Below the pieces are notes generated by a model. The model ran no database searches. It was not told the origin of the DNA and saw only the letters and a program-made list of their open reading frames with translations. Of a DNA stretch of 64,000 bases, positions 1 through 9,605 are shown piece after piece. The DNA is from Sphingomonas montanisoli (GTDB taxonomy: Bacteria; Pseudomonadota; Alphaproteobacteria; Sphingomonadales; Sphingomonadaceae). The first letter of the stretch is position 1, and each line of letters begins with the position of its first letter. The position numbers were made by a program, and so were the translations under genes. The DNA is taken from contig NZ_VTOU01000002.1 in assembly GCF_008274695.1 (NCBI RefSeq), forward strand, positions 372,001 to 436,000. The letters are read 5' to 3'.

Positions 1-1376
1 ATCTCGCCGAGACGGTGTCGTTGCTCTGGCCCAAACGGATCGATCAGCCCGCCGAGATCGACGACGGCTCGCTCACCCTCTCCGCCGTGATCGACCGGCT
101 GATGAAGCTCGGTCGGGCCGAGGCGCCGGGGGTGTTGGGCGAGATGCTCGACCATCTCGATTCGAGCGGCCGCTTCGCGCTCCTGAAGCTCGCGACCGGC
201 GGTCTGCGCGTGGGCATTTCGGCGCGGCTCGCCAAGACCGGTTTCGCGCAGGCCTTCGGGATCGACGTCGATCAGGTCGAGGAGGTGTGGCACGCCCTCA
301 GCGCCCCCTATGGCGAACTGTTCGCTTGGGGGCAGGGCGGGGAAAAGCCCGATCCGCGCGGTACCCCCTTCTTCCGCCCGTTCATGCTCGCCCATCCGCT
401 GGAGGATGGCGAGGTCGACCTTGCCGATTATGCCGCCGAATGGAAATGGGACGGCATCCGCGTCCAGATCGTCGGCACCGGCGAACAGGTGCGGCTCTAC
501 AGCCGTGCGGGCGACGACATCACCGCGACCTTTCCGGACGTCGCGGATGCCTGCGCCGGCATCCACGCGGTGCTCGACGGCGAATTGCTGGTGCAGGGCG
601 AGGCGCAGGGGACGGCGGAGCATGGCGGGGCGGCGGCCTCGTTCAACGCGCTCCAGCAGCGGCTGGGGCGCAAGACCGTCTCCGCGAAGATGCTGTCGGA
701 ATATCCCGCCTTCGTTCGCCTCTACGACATCCTGCTCGATGGCGACGAGGATTTGCGCGAGCTCGGGTGGAGCGATCGACGGACGCGGTTGGAGGCGTTT
801 GCGACCCGGCTCGATCCGTCGCGCTTCGACGTATCCGCGGTCATCGATGCAGCCGACTTCGCCGCATTGGGCGACATTCGCCTGGGTTCGCGCGATGCCG
901 CGATCGAGGGCGTCATGCTCAAGCGGCGCGACAGCCCCTATGTCGCGGGACGGCGTACGGGCCTGTGGTACAAATGGAAGCGCGATCCGCTGACGGTGGA
1001 CTGTGTGATGATGTACGCGCAGCGTGGCCACGGTAAGCGATCGAGCTTCTATTCGGATTATACGCTCGGCTGCTGGACCGGCGATCCGGCGGCGGGCGGC
1101 GAACTGCTTCCGGTCGCAAAGGCCTATTCGGGTTTCACCGACGAAGAACTGAAATGGCTCGACAGCTTCGTGCGCAACCACACGCTCAATCGCTTTGGCC
1201 CCGTCCGCGAAGTCGAAAAGACGCTGGTGATGGAGATCGCGTTCGACAGTGTTCACGACAGCCGCCGCCACAAGTCCGGCGTCGCGATGCGTTTCCCCCG
1301 CATCGCCCGCATCCGCCGTGACAAGCCGGCCGAGGAAGCCGACCTGATCGAGACGCTGCGCGCGATGATCAGCTAG
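1..1376 (+). CDS. ATP-dependent DNA ligase, PP_1105-type (5' end outside window)
   Basis: Seals DNA nicks using ATP. The reading frame is open to the left edge: codons for LAET precede the first in-window GTG at 15, so the true start lies upstream. The visible part (about 457 residues of roughly 530 expected) shows the end of the N-terminal DNA-binding domain (GLRVGISARLAKTG), the adenylation motif EWKWDGIR with its AMP-accepting lysine, a downstream EGVMLKRRDSPY segment, and an OB-fold-like C-terminus (FPRIARIRRDKPAEEAD). Family knowledge: this ligase type usually sits with a ligase-associated helicase, exonuclease and PdeM-type phosphoesterase, which would lie to the left. It is distinct from the LigD at 4935. 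Confidence 0.9.
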   Translation, partial: LAETVSLLWPKRIDQPAEIDDGSLTLSAVIDRLMKLGRAEAPGVLGEMLDHLDSSGRFALLKLATGGLRVGISARLAKTGFAQAFGIDVDQVEEVWHALSAPYGELFAWGQGGEKPDPRGTPFFRPFMLAHPLEDGEVDLADYAAEWKWDGIRVQIVGTGEQVRLYSRAGDDITATFPDVADACAGIHAVLDGELLVQGEAQGTAEHGGAAASFNALQQRLGRKTVSAKMLSEYPAFVRLYDILLDGDEDLRELGWSDRRTRLEAFATRLDPSRFDVSAVIDAADFAALGDIRLGSRDAAIEGVMLKRRDSPYVAGRRTGLWYKWKRDPLTVDCVMMYAQRGHGKRSSFYSDYTLGCWTGDPAAGGELLPVAKAYSGFTDEELKWLDSFVRNHTLNRFGPVREVEKTLVMEIAFDSVHDSRRHKSGVAMRFPRIARIRRDKPAEEADLIETLRAMIS

Positions 1377-1467
1377 AGCGCAAGAACTGTATCGGTTTTG
1401 GCGTAGATCCGAACCCTGATCCTGTTCCCAGATGATATCGTCGCGCATTCTCGGGGGAGGCATCGTG

Positions 1468-2490
1468 ATGGTAAATCTTACGGGGCGCGGACCGTTGATG
1501 GGATCTGTCGATCGCTTCTTCATGGAGACGGCGTTCACCGCGCGGATCGTCGTCGATACGATCAGGGACAATTTCGTCGGATATGTGCCCACGGACCCGC
1601 AAAGGCACCAGGCGCTTCAGGCTGAGTTCGATGTCATCGCCGCCGAGAACCGACCCCAGTTGGGCCAGTTGCTCAAGATCGAGGCGGCTCTGGTCGATCT
1701 GATGCCTGACGACATGGTCTGCGCGCGTTTATGGTCGGTGCAGGACCGATTTCGCCGTGTGGTCCCCGCCACCACGCTCACTGCATATGCAGCTAGCAGT
1801 CCAGACCCGGGAAGCGCCCAGTGGAGCGAGCCCCGCTTCGTCAAGAACCAGTATAAATCCCTGCTCGACGTTATTCACATCAACTATCTGATGAATATTG
1901 GCCGTGAGAAATCGATCAAACGAGCGAAGTTCATCGTCGTGATCGCCATGACGGCGCTGACAATCGCGTTTTTGATCGTGGCAAAATTTTCGAGCGATCT
2001 CGTCGCATATCTGGTGTTCCTTTTCATCATCGGCCTGATGGGTGCGACCATGAGCATCTGTCGCCGCTTGCAAACGGTGGTCTCGCATGATGCGATGACC
2101 GAGGATCCGATCTTCGAGTTGACCGGCCTACGGTCGGGCTGGGTGGGACTGATGTTGTCGCTCTTCATGGGCGGCGTGTTCGCATTGGTGATGTACGCGA
2201 TCGTCATGGCGGGCTCGCTCGACTCGCTTCTGACCGTGCCCGAAGTGGCCGACAGCATCATCGCAAACGAGGCGGTGCCCGACGCGCCGGTTATCGTGGC
2301 TGATCGTTCGCAGCAATTGGTCAAAACCTGTTCGGCACGGAAGGGCGACACGATCTGCGACATGGCAAAGGCGCTCCACCTTGCCGACATATCCAGCCTG
2401 TTTCGCCTGATCCTGTTCGCCTTCGCGGCGGGTTTTGCCGAACGGCTGGTGCCCGACATGCTGGGGCGCCTGAGCAAGCAAAGCAGCTAG
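1468..2490 (+). CDS. Hypothetical polytopic membrane protein
   Basis: Not recognised. I chose the ATG at 1468 because GGGGGAGG (1453-1460) stands 7 bases upstream; an in-frame ATG at 1432 lacks such a site. The 340-residue protein has a soluble N-terminal half of about 150 residues and then hydrophobic segments: two consecutive ones (FIVVIAMTALTIAFLIVA, then LVAYLVFLFIIGLMGATM), a third (GLMLSLFMGGVFALVMYAIV), and a fourth near the C-terminus (LFRLILFAFAAGFAE). A loop of about 80 residues with two Cys (CSARKGDTIC) separates the last two. It is transcribed away from the ligase and ends 3 bases before the convergent chemoreceptor-like gene. Function unknown. Confidence 0.75.
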   Translation: MVNLTGRGPLMGSVDRFFMETAFTARIVVDTIRDNFVGYVPTDPQRHQALQAEFDVIAAENRPQLGQLLKIEAALVDLMPDDMVCARLWSVQDRFRRVVPATTLTAYAASSPDPGSAQWSEPRFVKNQYKSLLDVIHINYLMNIGREKSIKRAKFIVVIAMTALTIAFLIVAKFSSDLVAYLVFLFIIGLMGATMSICRRLQTVVSHDAMTEDPIFELTGLRSGWVGLMLSLFMGGVFALVMYAIVMAGSLDSLLTVPEVADSIIANEAVPDAPVIVADRSQQLVKTCSARKGDTICDMAKALHLADISSLFRLILFAFAAGFAERLVPDMLGRLSKQSS

Positions 2491-2493
2491 CGG

Positions 2494-3912
2494 TCAGTCC
2501 AGATAAGCGAATTCGAGATTGCCCCAGCGTCGTCCGCGCACGCGGAACGGGATGGCGATCGACTTGACCGGGCGGTAGCGCCCGCCGCCCAGCGGCTGGC
2601 GATAGGTTTCGAGCGTGAAGGGCGCATCGCTGCGCAGGTTGGCCGCGGTCTGATCGTCCATGAAGCTGCGGCGGTTGCGACAATGCTCGGCATTCCACAG
2701 CGGGTCCGGTCCCTGCGGCAGCGATTTTGCGCTGATATGGGTCGGCAGATAGCCGCTCATATCGACCAGCGCGGTCGCGAGCACGCGGCTGTCGGCATCG
2801 ACCGCGCGGTCGATGATCGGCCGGATGCGGGCGTCGGCGAAAGGCACGAAGCGGTTCAGGTACTGTTTGGGGTTCGAGCCTTCGACCGGCACATAATGAC
2901 TGTCGAACAGGGTCGATTCATCGAGTTCGCCGGCATCGAGTGCGTCTTCGATCACGCGTTCGATCGCGCGTAATGTGCGCCGTGCCTGATCGACGAACGG
3001 CGTATCGGCGGTGCGTACGCCGGTCTGTGAAACGAGGTTGAGCAGGCCGTTCGACATACGCTCGAGGCTTTCGAGCCGATCGCTTGCCGCACGCAGTGCA
3101 CCGCTATTGGCCTGCGCGGCTTCGCTAAGGCCGGTCAGTCCGGTTTCCAGATCGTGGACGTTTTGACGGATCGCGAGCGAGCCCGACGCGATATTGTCGG
3201 TGCGCGCGTCGAGTTCGTCGACGAAGCTCAATGTCTCGCCCAGCATGTCGGACAAGGCGGCGGTGCGTTGGCGTGCCTCGCCCCCGCTTGCGACGCCCGC
3301 ATCGATTTCGGCACCGATGCCCTTGGCCTCGCGCGACAGGCGATCGATCGTCTGTGCGATCTTGTCGGTCGCGGCGCGGGTGTCGCCGGCCAGTTTCTTG
3401 ACCTCGCCTGCCACCACCGCGAAGCCGCGCCCCGCGTCGCCGGCGCGCGCGGCCTCCAACGTCGCGTTGAGCGCGAGCAGGCTCGTCTGCCGTCCGATCG
3501 TGTCGATCGTCTGGGCAACCTTCTGCACCTCGCGCAGCGCTTCTTCGAGCATGTCCATCCGGTCGCCGAGCCGGACGACGAGATCGGTCAGGCCGCCGAA
3601 GGTTTCGATCGCTTCCTCGACGACCGGCTTGGAGCCGAGCAGATGGCTGCGCGCCTGGCCCGCATATTCATGCGCCTCCGCCGATGCCTCGGCGACCTGC
3701 TGCTGCTCCTTGTGCAGCGACGTTGCCGCTTTCTGCAGCTTGCCGATCAGGTCGGTCTGTTCGGTGATCTCCTCCCCGACATGGACGATCTTGCCGCCGA
3801 CATCGCTGCATTCGATGGCGAAACGGCCGCATCCCGCCGCGATCCGTTCGATCGCGGTCTGCAACTCGTCCGACGTTACCGGCGCTGTGGTCGCAATGGG
3901 CGTATGCTTCAT
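2494..3912 (-). CDS. Soluble methyl-accepting chemotaxis-type protein with C-terminal sensor-like region
   Basis: 472 residues with no transmembrane segment or signal peptide. Residues about 80-300 form the coiled-coil signalling domain; the conserved hairpin tip is seen as [22 protein letters not shown] followed by [12 protein letters not shown], the surface that contacts CheA/CheW in this family. About 170 residues follow the signalling domain ([19 protein letters not shown] through [12 protein letters not shown]). They contain two Cys-free, tryptophan-bearing stretches that look like a compact sensory domain, possibly PAS- or Cache-like. The order signalling domain then sensor is the reverse of classical receptors. 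It is a single gene, convergent with the membrane protein at 1468 and divergent from Ku. Confidence 0.85.
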   Translation of the reverse strand: MKHTPIATTAPVTSDELQTAIERIAAGCGRFAIECSDVGGKIVHVGEEITEQTDLIGKLQKAATSLHKEQQQVAEASAEAHEYAGQARSHLLGSKPVVEEAIETFGGLTDLVVRLGDRMDMLEEALREVQKVAQTIDTIGRQTSLLALNATLEAARAGDAGRGFAVVAGEVKKLAGDTRAATDKIAQTIDRLSREAKGIGAEIDAGVASGGEARQRTAALSDMLGETLSFVDELDARTDNIASGSLAIRQNVHDLETGLTGLSEAAQANSGALRAASDRLESLERMSNGLLNLVSQTGVRTADTPFVDQARRTLRAIERVIEDALDAGELDESTLFDSHYVPVEGSNPKQYLNRFVPFADARIRPIIDRAVDADSRVLATALVDMSGYLPTHISAKSLPQGPDPLWNAEHCRNRRSFMDDQTAANLRSDAPFTLETYRQPLGGGRYRPVKSIAIPFRVRGRRWGNLEFAYLD

Positions 3913-4051
3913 CCTTTCGTATTACCGCCACAGTGCTTAACGAAACCTTCCCTAAAGCTCGTTTTCGCTGAATTTCGGGCCGCTTCGTCAATCACGGAAC
4001 CGACCTTCGTCCCATGCTTTGAATCGCCTCCGTTACGGTGAAGGAAAAGAC

Positions 4052-4930
4052 ATGGCCGCGCGCGCCTATTGGCAGGGTCAGATCCGCCTCGCTCTGGTTT
4101 CGATTCCGGTCGAGATCTTCAGCGCGACGAAGAGTTCGGCTCAGGTCGCTTTCCATCAGGTGCACGAACCTTCGGGCAAGCGGATCAAGCTGCAAAAGAC
4201 GGTGCCCGGTATCGGTCCGGTGGATGTCGACGAGATCGTCAAAGGCTTCGAGATCGAGAAGGGCGAATATGTCCTGCTCGAACAGGATGAGATTGATGCG
4301 GTGAAGCTGGAGAGCAAGCGCACGCTGGAGCTCACCCAGTTCGTCGACGCCAGCGAGATCGACGTCCTCTATTATGAAAAGCCCTATTTCGTCGTGCCGG
4401 CGGATGAACTGGCGGAGGACGCCTTCATCGTGCTGCGCGAGGCACTGAAGAAGACGGGCAAGGTCGGGCTGGGCCAGCTTGCGATGCGCGGCCGCGAATA
4501 TGTGGTGAGCCTGAAGCCGTGCGGGCGTGGAATGGTGCTGGAAACGCTGCGCTATGCCGATGAGGTGAACAAGGCGCAGGGCTATTTCCGCGACATTCCC
4601 GATCACAAGCCGGACGAGGATTTGCTCGACCTCGCCGAAACGCTGATCGCGAAGAAGACGGGCAAGTTCGACGCGAAGGAATTCCACGATCGTTATGTCG
4701 ATGCGCTCAAAGGTCTGATCGAGAAGAAGCGCAAGGCCAAGGGCAAGCGGATCATCGAGGAAAGCGATGAGCCCGCGCCGGACGGTCGCAAGGGCAATGT
4801 CATCGATCTGATGGCCGCGCTCAAGAAATCGGTCGAAGGCGGCAAGGCGGCGCCCGCCAAGAAACCCGCAGCGCGCAAGGCTGCTGCGAAGCCGCCTGCC
4901 GCAAAGCCGTCTGCGCGCAAACGCGCCTGA
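4052..4930 (+). CDS. ku: Ku protein, non-homologous end joining
   Basis: Homodimeric ring that binds DNA double-strand ends and recruits LigD. The protein (292 residues) begins with the canonical bacterial Ku start MAARAYWQGQIRLALVSIPV. The ATG at 4052 follows a GAAGGAAAAGA ribosome site; longer in-frame starts upstream give non-homologous sequence. The core beta-barrel region covers residues 1 to about 230. The C-terminal tail of about 60 residues is rich in Lys, Ala and Pro (KKPAARKAAAKPPAAKPSARKRA-like), as in bacterial Ku tails that modulate DNA threading and LigD stimulation. The stop is 4 bases before ligD, so the pair is an operon. Confidence 0.95.
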   Translation: MAARAYWQGQIRLALVSIPVEIFSATKSSAQVAFHQVHEPSGKRIKLQKTVPGIGPVDVDEIVKGFEIEKGEYVLLEQDEIDAVKLESKRTLELTQFVDASEIDVLYYEKPYFVVPADELAEDAFIVLREALKKTGKVGLGQLAMRGREYVVSLKPCGRGMVLETLRYADEVNKAQGYFRDIPDHKPDEDLLDLAETLIAKKTGKFDAKEFHDRYVDALKGLIEKKRKAKGKRIIEESDEPAPDGRKGNVIDLMAALKKSVEGGKAAPAKKPAARKAAAKPPAAKPSARKRA

Positions 4931-4934
4931 ACCG

Positions 4935-7436
4935 ATGGCGGGCCTTGCCGAATATAACGCCAAGCGCAATTTCAAGAAGACGCGCGAACCGGCGGGGAAG
5001 GTCGACAAGAGCGGCCGGCATCGCTTCATCGTGCAGAAGCACGCCGCCACGCGGCTGCATTACGACTTCCGCCTCGAGATGGACGGCGTGCTGAAAAGCT
5101 GGGCGGTGACGCGCGGACCAAGCCTCGATCCCGCGGACAAAAGGCTCGCGGTGCGCACCGAGGATCATCCGATCTCCTATGCCACGTTCGAAGGGGCGAT
5201 CCCGAAGGGCGAATATGGCGGCGGCACGGTGATGCTGTGGGACGAAGGCAACTGGGCGCCGATCGAGGGCAAGAGCGAGAAGGATCTGGAGAAGGGCCAC
5301 CTCCACTTCACCCTCGATGGCGAGCGAATGAAGGGCGAATGGCTGCTTGTGCGGATCAAAGGCAAGCCCGGCGAAAAGCGCGAGAACTGGCTGTTGCGCA
5401 AGATCGACGATAAGGAGGCGGGCAGCAGCGACGACCTGACCGCGCATGCGCTCACCAGCGTCAAGACCGGGCGGACGATGGCGGAGATCGAAAGCGATGT
5501 CGGCGGTGAGATAAGCCTGAAGGGCAAGAGCGGCAAGGCGTTCGACGCGGCGATGGCCAAGGCGGAATCGCATGTGGAAGCAGCGGCGAAGCCGGCGAGG
5601 CGAAAGGCCGCGTCGGGCAAACCACCCGCCTTCCGCAAGCCGCAGCTCGCGACCCTCGTCGATCATGTGCCGACCGGCAATCAGTGGCTCCACGAGATCA
5701 AATATGACGGCTATCGCGCGCTGATCGCGGTCGCGGGAGACAAGGTGACGATCCACACCCGCACCGGCCTCGACTGGACCGATCGCTTTGCCGACGTCGC
5801 GAAGGCCGTGGCCGCGCTCGATCTGCCCCCTGCGCTGATCGACGGGGAGATCGTCAAGCTTAACGCCGATGGCAATCCCAGCTTCTCGGCGCTCCAGACC
5901 GCACTCAAGGCGGGGAAGGGCGGCTTCACCTTGTTCGCCTTCGATCTGCTCTCGCTCGACGGCGCGGATCTGGCCGCGCGGCCCAATATCGAGCGCAAGG
6001 AACGGCTCGCCGCTTTGCTACCCGATGACGATGCCGTCGTCCGCGTCTCCGATCATGTGATCGGTGCTGGCGAAAAGCTGTTCGCGGCGATGTGCAGGGC
6101 GGGACAGGAGGGGATCATCTCCAAGCGCGCAGACGCCCCCTATCGATCGGCGCGGACGCAGAGCTGGCTCAAGGTCAAATGCACCCGACGGCAGGAATTC
6201 GTCATCATCGGCTGGTCGAAGAGCGACAAGAGTCGCCGCTTCCGCTCGCTGCTGTTGGGCCAGCGAGAAGGCGGTAAGCTCGTCTATGCGGGCAAGGTCG
6301 GAACCGGCTTCGATCAGGCGACCATGGACATGCTTTGGGACAAGTTCGGCAGCCGCGCCCGCAAGACCGCCCCCGCCGATGTTCCCCGGACGGACGCGCG
6401 CGGGGCAAGCTGGCTGAAGCCCGATCTCGTCGCGGAGATCGCCTTCGCCGAATTCACCCATGACGGCGTGCTGCGCCATGCGAGTTTCGTCGGGCTGCGA
6501 TCGGACAAGTCCGCGAAGGACGTCACGCGCGAGGAGCCCAAGCCGGTCGAGAAGGTCGCCGCCGCTCAACCCGAAAGCACTGTGAAGATCAGCAGCCGGG
6601 ATCGCGTGATCTTCCCCGAGTCGAAGGCGACCAAGGGCGACCTCGCGGACTATTATCAGGCGATCGGTCCGATCATCCTGCCCTGGATCGCGCAACGGCC
6701 GGTCAGCCTGGTCCGCTGTCCGCAGGGGCGCGGCAAGCAATGCTTCTTCCAGAAGCACGACGCCGGCAGCTTCGGCGATCATGTCCACCGCATCCCGATC
6801 CGCGAGAAGAATGGAAAGGCGGAGGACTACCTCTATGTCGACGACGTCGACGGCATCCTCGCCTGCGTCCAGATGGGGACGATCGAGTTCCACGGCTGGG
6901 GATCGCGGATCGACGATGTCGAAAAGCCCGACCGGATGATCTTCGATCTCGATCCCGACGAGGGGCTCGATTTCGATGCGGTGAAGGCGGCCGCGAAGGA
7001 TATTCGCACGATGCTGTCGGACATCGGACTCGTCAGCTATCCGATGCTGTCGGGCGGCAAGGGCGTGCATGTCGTCGTGCCGCTCACCCCCGAAGCCGAA
7101 TGGCCCGTGGCCAAGGATTTCAGTCACCGCTTCGCCGAGGCGCTGGCGCAGGCCGAGCCCGATCGCTTCGTCGCCAACATGGCGAAGGCCAAGCGCGTCG
7201 GCCGCATCTTCATCGACTATCTGCGCAACCAGCGCGGCGCGACCGCCGTGGTGCCTTATGGCGTGCGGGCGCGGGAGAACGCGCCGGTCGCAGCCCCCGT
7301 GACGTGGGACGAGCTGGACGGGTTCGACAAGGCCGGCGCTTTCACGATCGCCGACGCGCGAAAGCTGATCGACCGCGCCTCGTCGAAAGCGCTGCGTGGT
7401 TGGGGGCGGGTGTCACAGACACTGCCGGATCTTTGA
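4935..7436 (+). CDS. ligD: Multifunctional end-joining ligase LigD (phosphoesterase, ligase, polymerase)
   Basis: Processes and seals double-strand breaks with Ku. The 833 residues carry three domains in the order of Pseudomonas LigD. The 3'-phosphoesterase domain (about 1-190) has the His/Asp-rich HAATRLHYDFRLEMDG and PKGEYGGGTVMLWDEG motifs. The ATP-dependent ligase (about 235-535) has AMP-accepting Lys256 in EIKYDGYR. The primase-polymerase (about 550-833) has catalytic Asp671 and Asp673 in FDLDPDEG. An Ala/Lys linker (206-232) separates the first two. All three domains look intact. It starts 4 bases after the ku stop. Confidence 0.96.
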   Translation: MAGLAEYNAKRNFKKTREPAGKVDKSGRHRFIVQKHAATRLHYDFRLEMDGVLKSWAVTRGPSLDPADKRLAVRTEDHPISYATFEGAIPKGEYGGGTVMLWDEGNWAPIEGKSEKDLEKGHLHFTLDGERMKGEWLLVRIKGKPGEKRENWLLRKIDDKEAGSSDDLTAHALTSVKTGRTMAEIESDVGGEISLKGKSGKAFDAAMAKAESHVEAAAKPARRKAASGKPPAFRKPQLATLVDHVPTGNQWLHEIKYDGYRALIAVAGDKVTIHTRTGLDWTDRFADVAKAVAALDLPPALIDGEIVKLNADGNPSFSALQTALKAGKGGFTLFAFDLLSLDGADLAARPNIERKERLAALLPDDDAVVRVSDHVIGAGEKLFAAMCRAGQEGIISKRADAPYRSARTQSWLKVKCTRRQEFVIIGWSKSDKSRRFRSLLLGQREGGKLVYAGKVGTGFDQATMDMLWDKFGSRARKTAPADVPRTDARGASWLKPDLVAEIAFAEFTHDGVLRHASFVGLRSDKSAKDVTREEPKPVEKVAAAQPESTVKISSRDRVIFPESKATKGDLADYYQAIGPIILPWIAQRPVSLVRCPQGRGKQCFFQKHDAGSFGDHVHRIPIREKNGKAEDYLYVDDVDGILACVQMGTIEFHGWGSRIDDVEKPDRMIFDLDPDEGLDFDAVKAAAKDIRTMLSDIGLVSYPMLSGGKGVHVVVPLTPEAEWPVAKDFSHRFAEALAQAEPDRFVANMAKAKRVGRIFIDYLRNQRGATAVVPYGVRARENAPVAAPVTWDELDGFDKAGAFTIADARKLIDRASSKALRGWGRVSQTLPDL

Positions 7437-7438
7437 CG

Positions 7439-7762
7439 ATGTTCGTCGCGGTCTATTGGTGGCGCGTCCACCCCGGCAAGGAGGAGCAGTTCGTGCGCGC
7501 CTGGGCGCGGGGGACGGACCTGATCCGCGAGATTTACGGCAGCTACGGATCGCGTCTGCATCGCGACGGCGACGGGCGCTTCGTCGGCTATGCCGAATGG
7601 CCCGACGAGGCGACCTGGCGCGCGGCGTTCGACAAGAAGATGGTCTATGACGATCCCGAAACCCGCGCCGCTTTCGTGGATGCGGTGGCAGAGGTTCCGC
7701 CAGATGCCGATCCGATCTTCACGATGACGGTGATCGACGATCGGCTGACGACGCGGCGTTAG
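7439..7762 (+). CDS. Small ABM-like (antibiotic biosynthesis monooxygenase fold) protein
   Basis: 107 residues starting at the ATG two bases after the ligD stop, which suggests translational coupling. The pattern FVAVYWWRVHPGKEEQF ... WARGTDLIREIYGSYGS ... VGYAEWPDEATWRAAF is that of dimeric ferredoxin-like alpha/beta barrels of the ABM class: an edge strand, a helix after PGKE, and a Trp-containing strand. The substrate cannot be told from sequence. No role in end joining is known to me, so its position behind ku-ligD may be chance or a conserved coupling. The 3' end overlaps by 4 bases the 3' end of a small gene on the other strand. Confidence 0.75.
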   Translation: MFVAVYWWRVHPGKEEQFVRAWARGTDLIREIYGSYGSRLHRDGDGRFVGYAEWPDEATWRAAFDKKMVYDDPETRAAFVDAVAEVPPDADPIFTMTVIDDRLTTRR

Positions 7763-7944
7763 CGATGCGCCGATCGGCTCGATTGACCCATGCCGAGTTC
7801 GAGTTCGCGCGCCCGGCGCTCATAATGTTCGGCAAGCTGGAGATGGGTGCGCTGCAGTTCGGCGGTCGTGGCGCGCGCGGCCGCACGGCGCTCTTCCGCC
7901 GCCCGCTCCCGATACACTCCGCTACTGTCGCCAATCTCGATCAA
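7759..7944 (-). CDS. Small charged helical protein of unknown function
   Basis: A reading frame rich in Arg, Glu and Ala, with RERAAEERRAAARATTAELQ and HLQLAEHYERRARELE, predicts one long amphipathic helix. This resembles short sphingomonad hypothetical proteins, but no function is known. I placed the start at the TTG at 7944 (61 residues) because AGGGG stands about 8 bases upstream. A GTG at 7962 and a TTG at 8007 (82 residues) are alternatives without a clear ribosome site. Overlapping frames on the other strand look less protein-like. It is a monocistronic gene convergent with the ABM-like gene. Confidence 0.5.
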   Translation of the reverse strand: MIEIGDSSGVYRERAAEERRAAARATTAELQRTHLQLAEHYERRARELELGMGQSSRSAHR

Positions 7945-8076
7945 AGCTACACGCCCCTGCACTGATCGGACCGCAATAGTCCGATCGGCTGGGCGCGCTA
8001 GCCTCAATCCCGGAGCTTCGCAATTGTTTACATCCGGGACCGGATCGGACCTAAACTAAAGGATTAGGGAGGTCTG

Positions 8077-8760
8077 TCAGGCGTCGGCCCAGCGGCGCAG
8101 CAGGTTGTGATAGACGCCGGTCAGGCGGATGATTTCCGCGTCGGATTGGCCCCGGTCGGCCGCGATCGTCTGGATCGACTGGTCGAGATCGAACAGCAGG
8201 CTGCGCGCCGAATCGTCGCGCACCATGCTCTGCATCCAGAAGAAGGAGCAGATGCGTTCCCCCCGCGTCACCGGCGTCACCATGTGCAGGCTGGAGGAGG
8301 GATAGAGGATGGCGTCGCCCGCCGCGAGCTTGACGCTGTGCGCGCCGTACGTGTCCTCGACCACCAGATCGCCACCGTCATAGCTGTCGGGATCGGCCAG
8401 GAAGACGGTCATCGACAGATCCGAACGAACGCGGAAGTCGGTGCCCCTGCGAATACGCACCGCATTGTCGACGTGGGTGTCGAACTTCTCGCCCCCCGAA
8501 TAGCGATTGAACAAGGGCGGGAATATCTTGAGCGGCAGTGCGCTCGCAATGAACAGGGGCGACCGGCCGAGCGCGTCGAGGATGATGCGCCCCGCCTGCT
8601 GCGCGGCCTCGCTCTCCTCGGGCAATTGCCGGTTGCGCTTGGCGAGCGCGGACTGGTGGCCCGACGTGATGTTGCCGTCGACCCATTCGGCCGCGTCGAT
8701 CAGCATGCGGACATGCGTCAGCGCATCGGCGTCGAGGACGCCGGGAATGGCGATCATCAT
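8077..8760 (-). CDS. piuC: PiuC/YbiX-type Fe(II)/2-oxoglutarate hydroxylase
   Basis: PKHD-type dioxygenase of 227 residues, usually encoded beside iron-regulated TonB receptors. It begins [20 protein letters not shown] as in the YbiX/PiuC family. The iron facial triad is visible as His96 and Asp98 (FDTHVDNAV) and His159 ([10 protein letters not shown]); Arg169 ([11 protein letters not shown]) is placed to bind 2-oxoglutarate. It begins 7 bases after the tonB stop, so the two form one transcript, presumably controlled by the Fur-type box upstream of tonB. The natural substrate of this family is not settled. Confidence 0.9.
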   Translation of the reverse strand: MMIAIPGVLDADALTHVRMLIDAAEWVDGNITSGHQSALAKRNRQLPEESEAAQQAGRIILDALGRSPLFIASALPLKIFPPLFNRYSGGEKFDTHVDNAVRIRRGTDFRVRSDLSMTVFLADPDSYDGGDLVVEDTYGAHSVKLAAGDAILYPSSSLHMVTPVTRGERICSFFWMQSMVRDDSARSLLFDLDQSIQTIAADRGQSDAEIIRLTGVYHNLLRRWADA

Positions 8761-8767
8761 GCGCGGA

Positions 8768-9487
8768 TCACTTCAGCTTGAATGGGAACCGCACGGCACC
8801 CTGGACTTCGACTGGAACGCCGCCGCGCATGAAGGGCTTGAACAGCCAGCGGCGCACCGCGTCCAGCGCGGATTGGTCCATCGACTTGAAGCCGCTGGTG
8901 TCGATGATCGATGCCTGCGCGACGCGACCCTGCGTATCGATCACCAACAGAAGGCGGACGATGCCTTCCTTGCGCTGGCGACGCAGCTCGATCGGATATT
9001 TGGGCGATTCGTAGTGCAGCATGTTCGACGATACGTCGTCGACGCTGACCGGGCCCGCAGGAGCCGGCGGCGTGATCGGGGCGACCTCGGCCTTCGGCGG
9101 CGGCGGGGTCGGCGTGGTGACGACAGGGCTTGGAGCCGGAGCCACTACCTGCACGATCGGCTGCGGTGCGACGATCAGCGAGCGTACCTTTTCGACCGGC
9201 TTGGCTGTTTCGGTCGGAACGGGCGGGGGCACCGGCGGCTCGATCACCAGATCGATCACCAGCGGGCCATGCTTGGCCTTCGCCATCGGGATGACGTCGA
9301 GCTTGATGAGTGCGCCGATCAGCGCGACGTGTCCCAGGACGACGAGGGCGATCGTGCGCCAGCGCGGCGCGGCATGGCCGCCATAGACCGACCGTTCGAC
9401 GACCACGGTCTCGCGCTCGTCGGGAAAGGTCGTGTGGAAACTCGCCGTGGCCGTTCCACCGCCCGCCATGTCCAGCGTAGCGTGCAT
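8768..9487 (-). CDS. tonB: Energy transducer TonB
   Basis: Links proton-motive force from ExbB/ExbD to outer-membrane receptors. The 239 residues show an N-terminal cytoplasmic stretch, one membrane anchor (about residues 47-65, [19 protein letters not shown]), a proline-rich periplasmic spacer ([15 protein letters not shown] and later [12 protein letters not shown]), and the C-terminal TonB fold ([20 protein letters not shown] ... [19 protein letters not shown]). The ATG at 9487 has GGGAG about 8 bases upstream. exbB/exbD are not in the window. A Fur-type palindrome at 9529-9547 lies 42 bases upstream. Confidence 0.93.
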   Translation of the reverse strand: MHATLDMAGGGTATASFHTTFPDERETVVVERSVYGGHAAPRWRTIALVVLGHVALIGALIKLDVIPMAKAKHGPLVIDLVIEPPVPPPVPTETAKPVEKVRSLIVAPQPIVQVVAPAPSPVVTTPTPPPPKAEVAPITPPAPAGPVSVDDVSSNMLHYESPKYPIELRRQRKEGIVRLLLVIDTQGRVAQASIIDTSGFKSMDQSALDAVRRWLFKPFMRGGVPVEVQGAVRFPFKLK

Positions 9488-9528
9488 TCTAGGACTCCCT
9501 GCCTGCCGAGGTCGCTACGCCGATTCGT

Positions 9529-9547
9529 ATTGCAAATCAATCGCAAT
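9529..9547. promoter_or_regulatory. Fur-type iron box upstream of tonB
   Basis: ATTGCAAATCAATCGCAAT is an imperfect palindrome (ATTGC ... GCAAT) of 19 bases, the length of a classical Fur box. It lies 42 bases before the tonB start. An almost identical copy lies at 9767. Repression of tonB-piuC by iron-loaded Fur is inferred. Confidence 0.7.
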
Positions 9548-9605
9548 ATCGACGATTTGGTAACAGGCCAGCAAAGAACAGCCGCAGGATTTGGCGGATT
9601 ATCGA

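Noticed and set aside
7765-7965. 66-codon plus-strand frame opposite the small helical protein
   Set aside because: The minus-strand frame has a far more protein-like helical pattern; the plus frame looks like its shadow.
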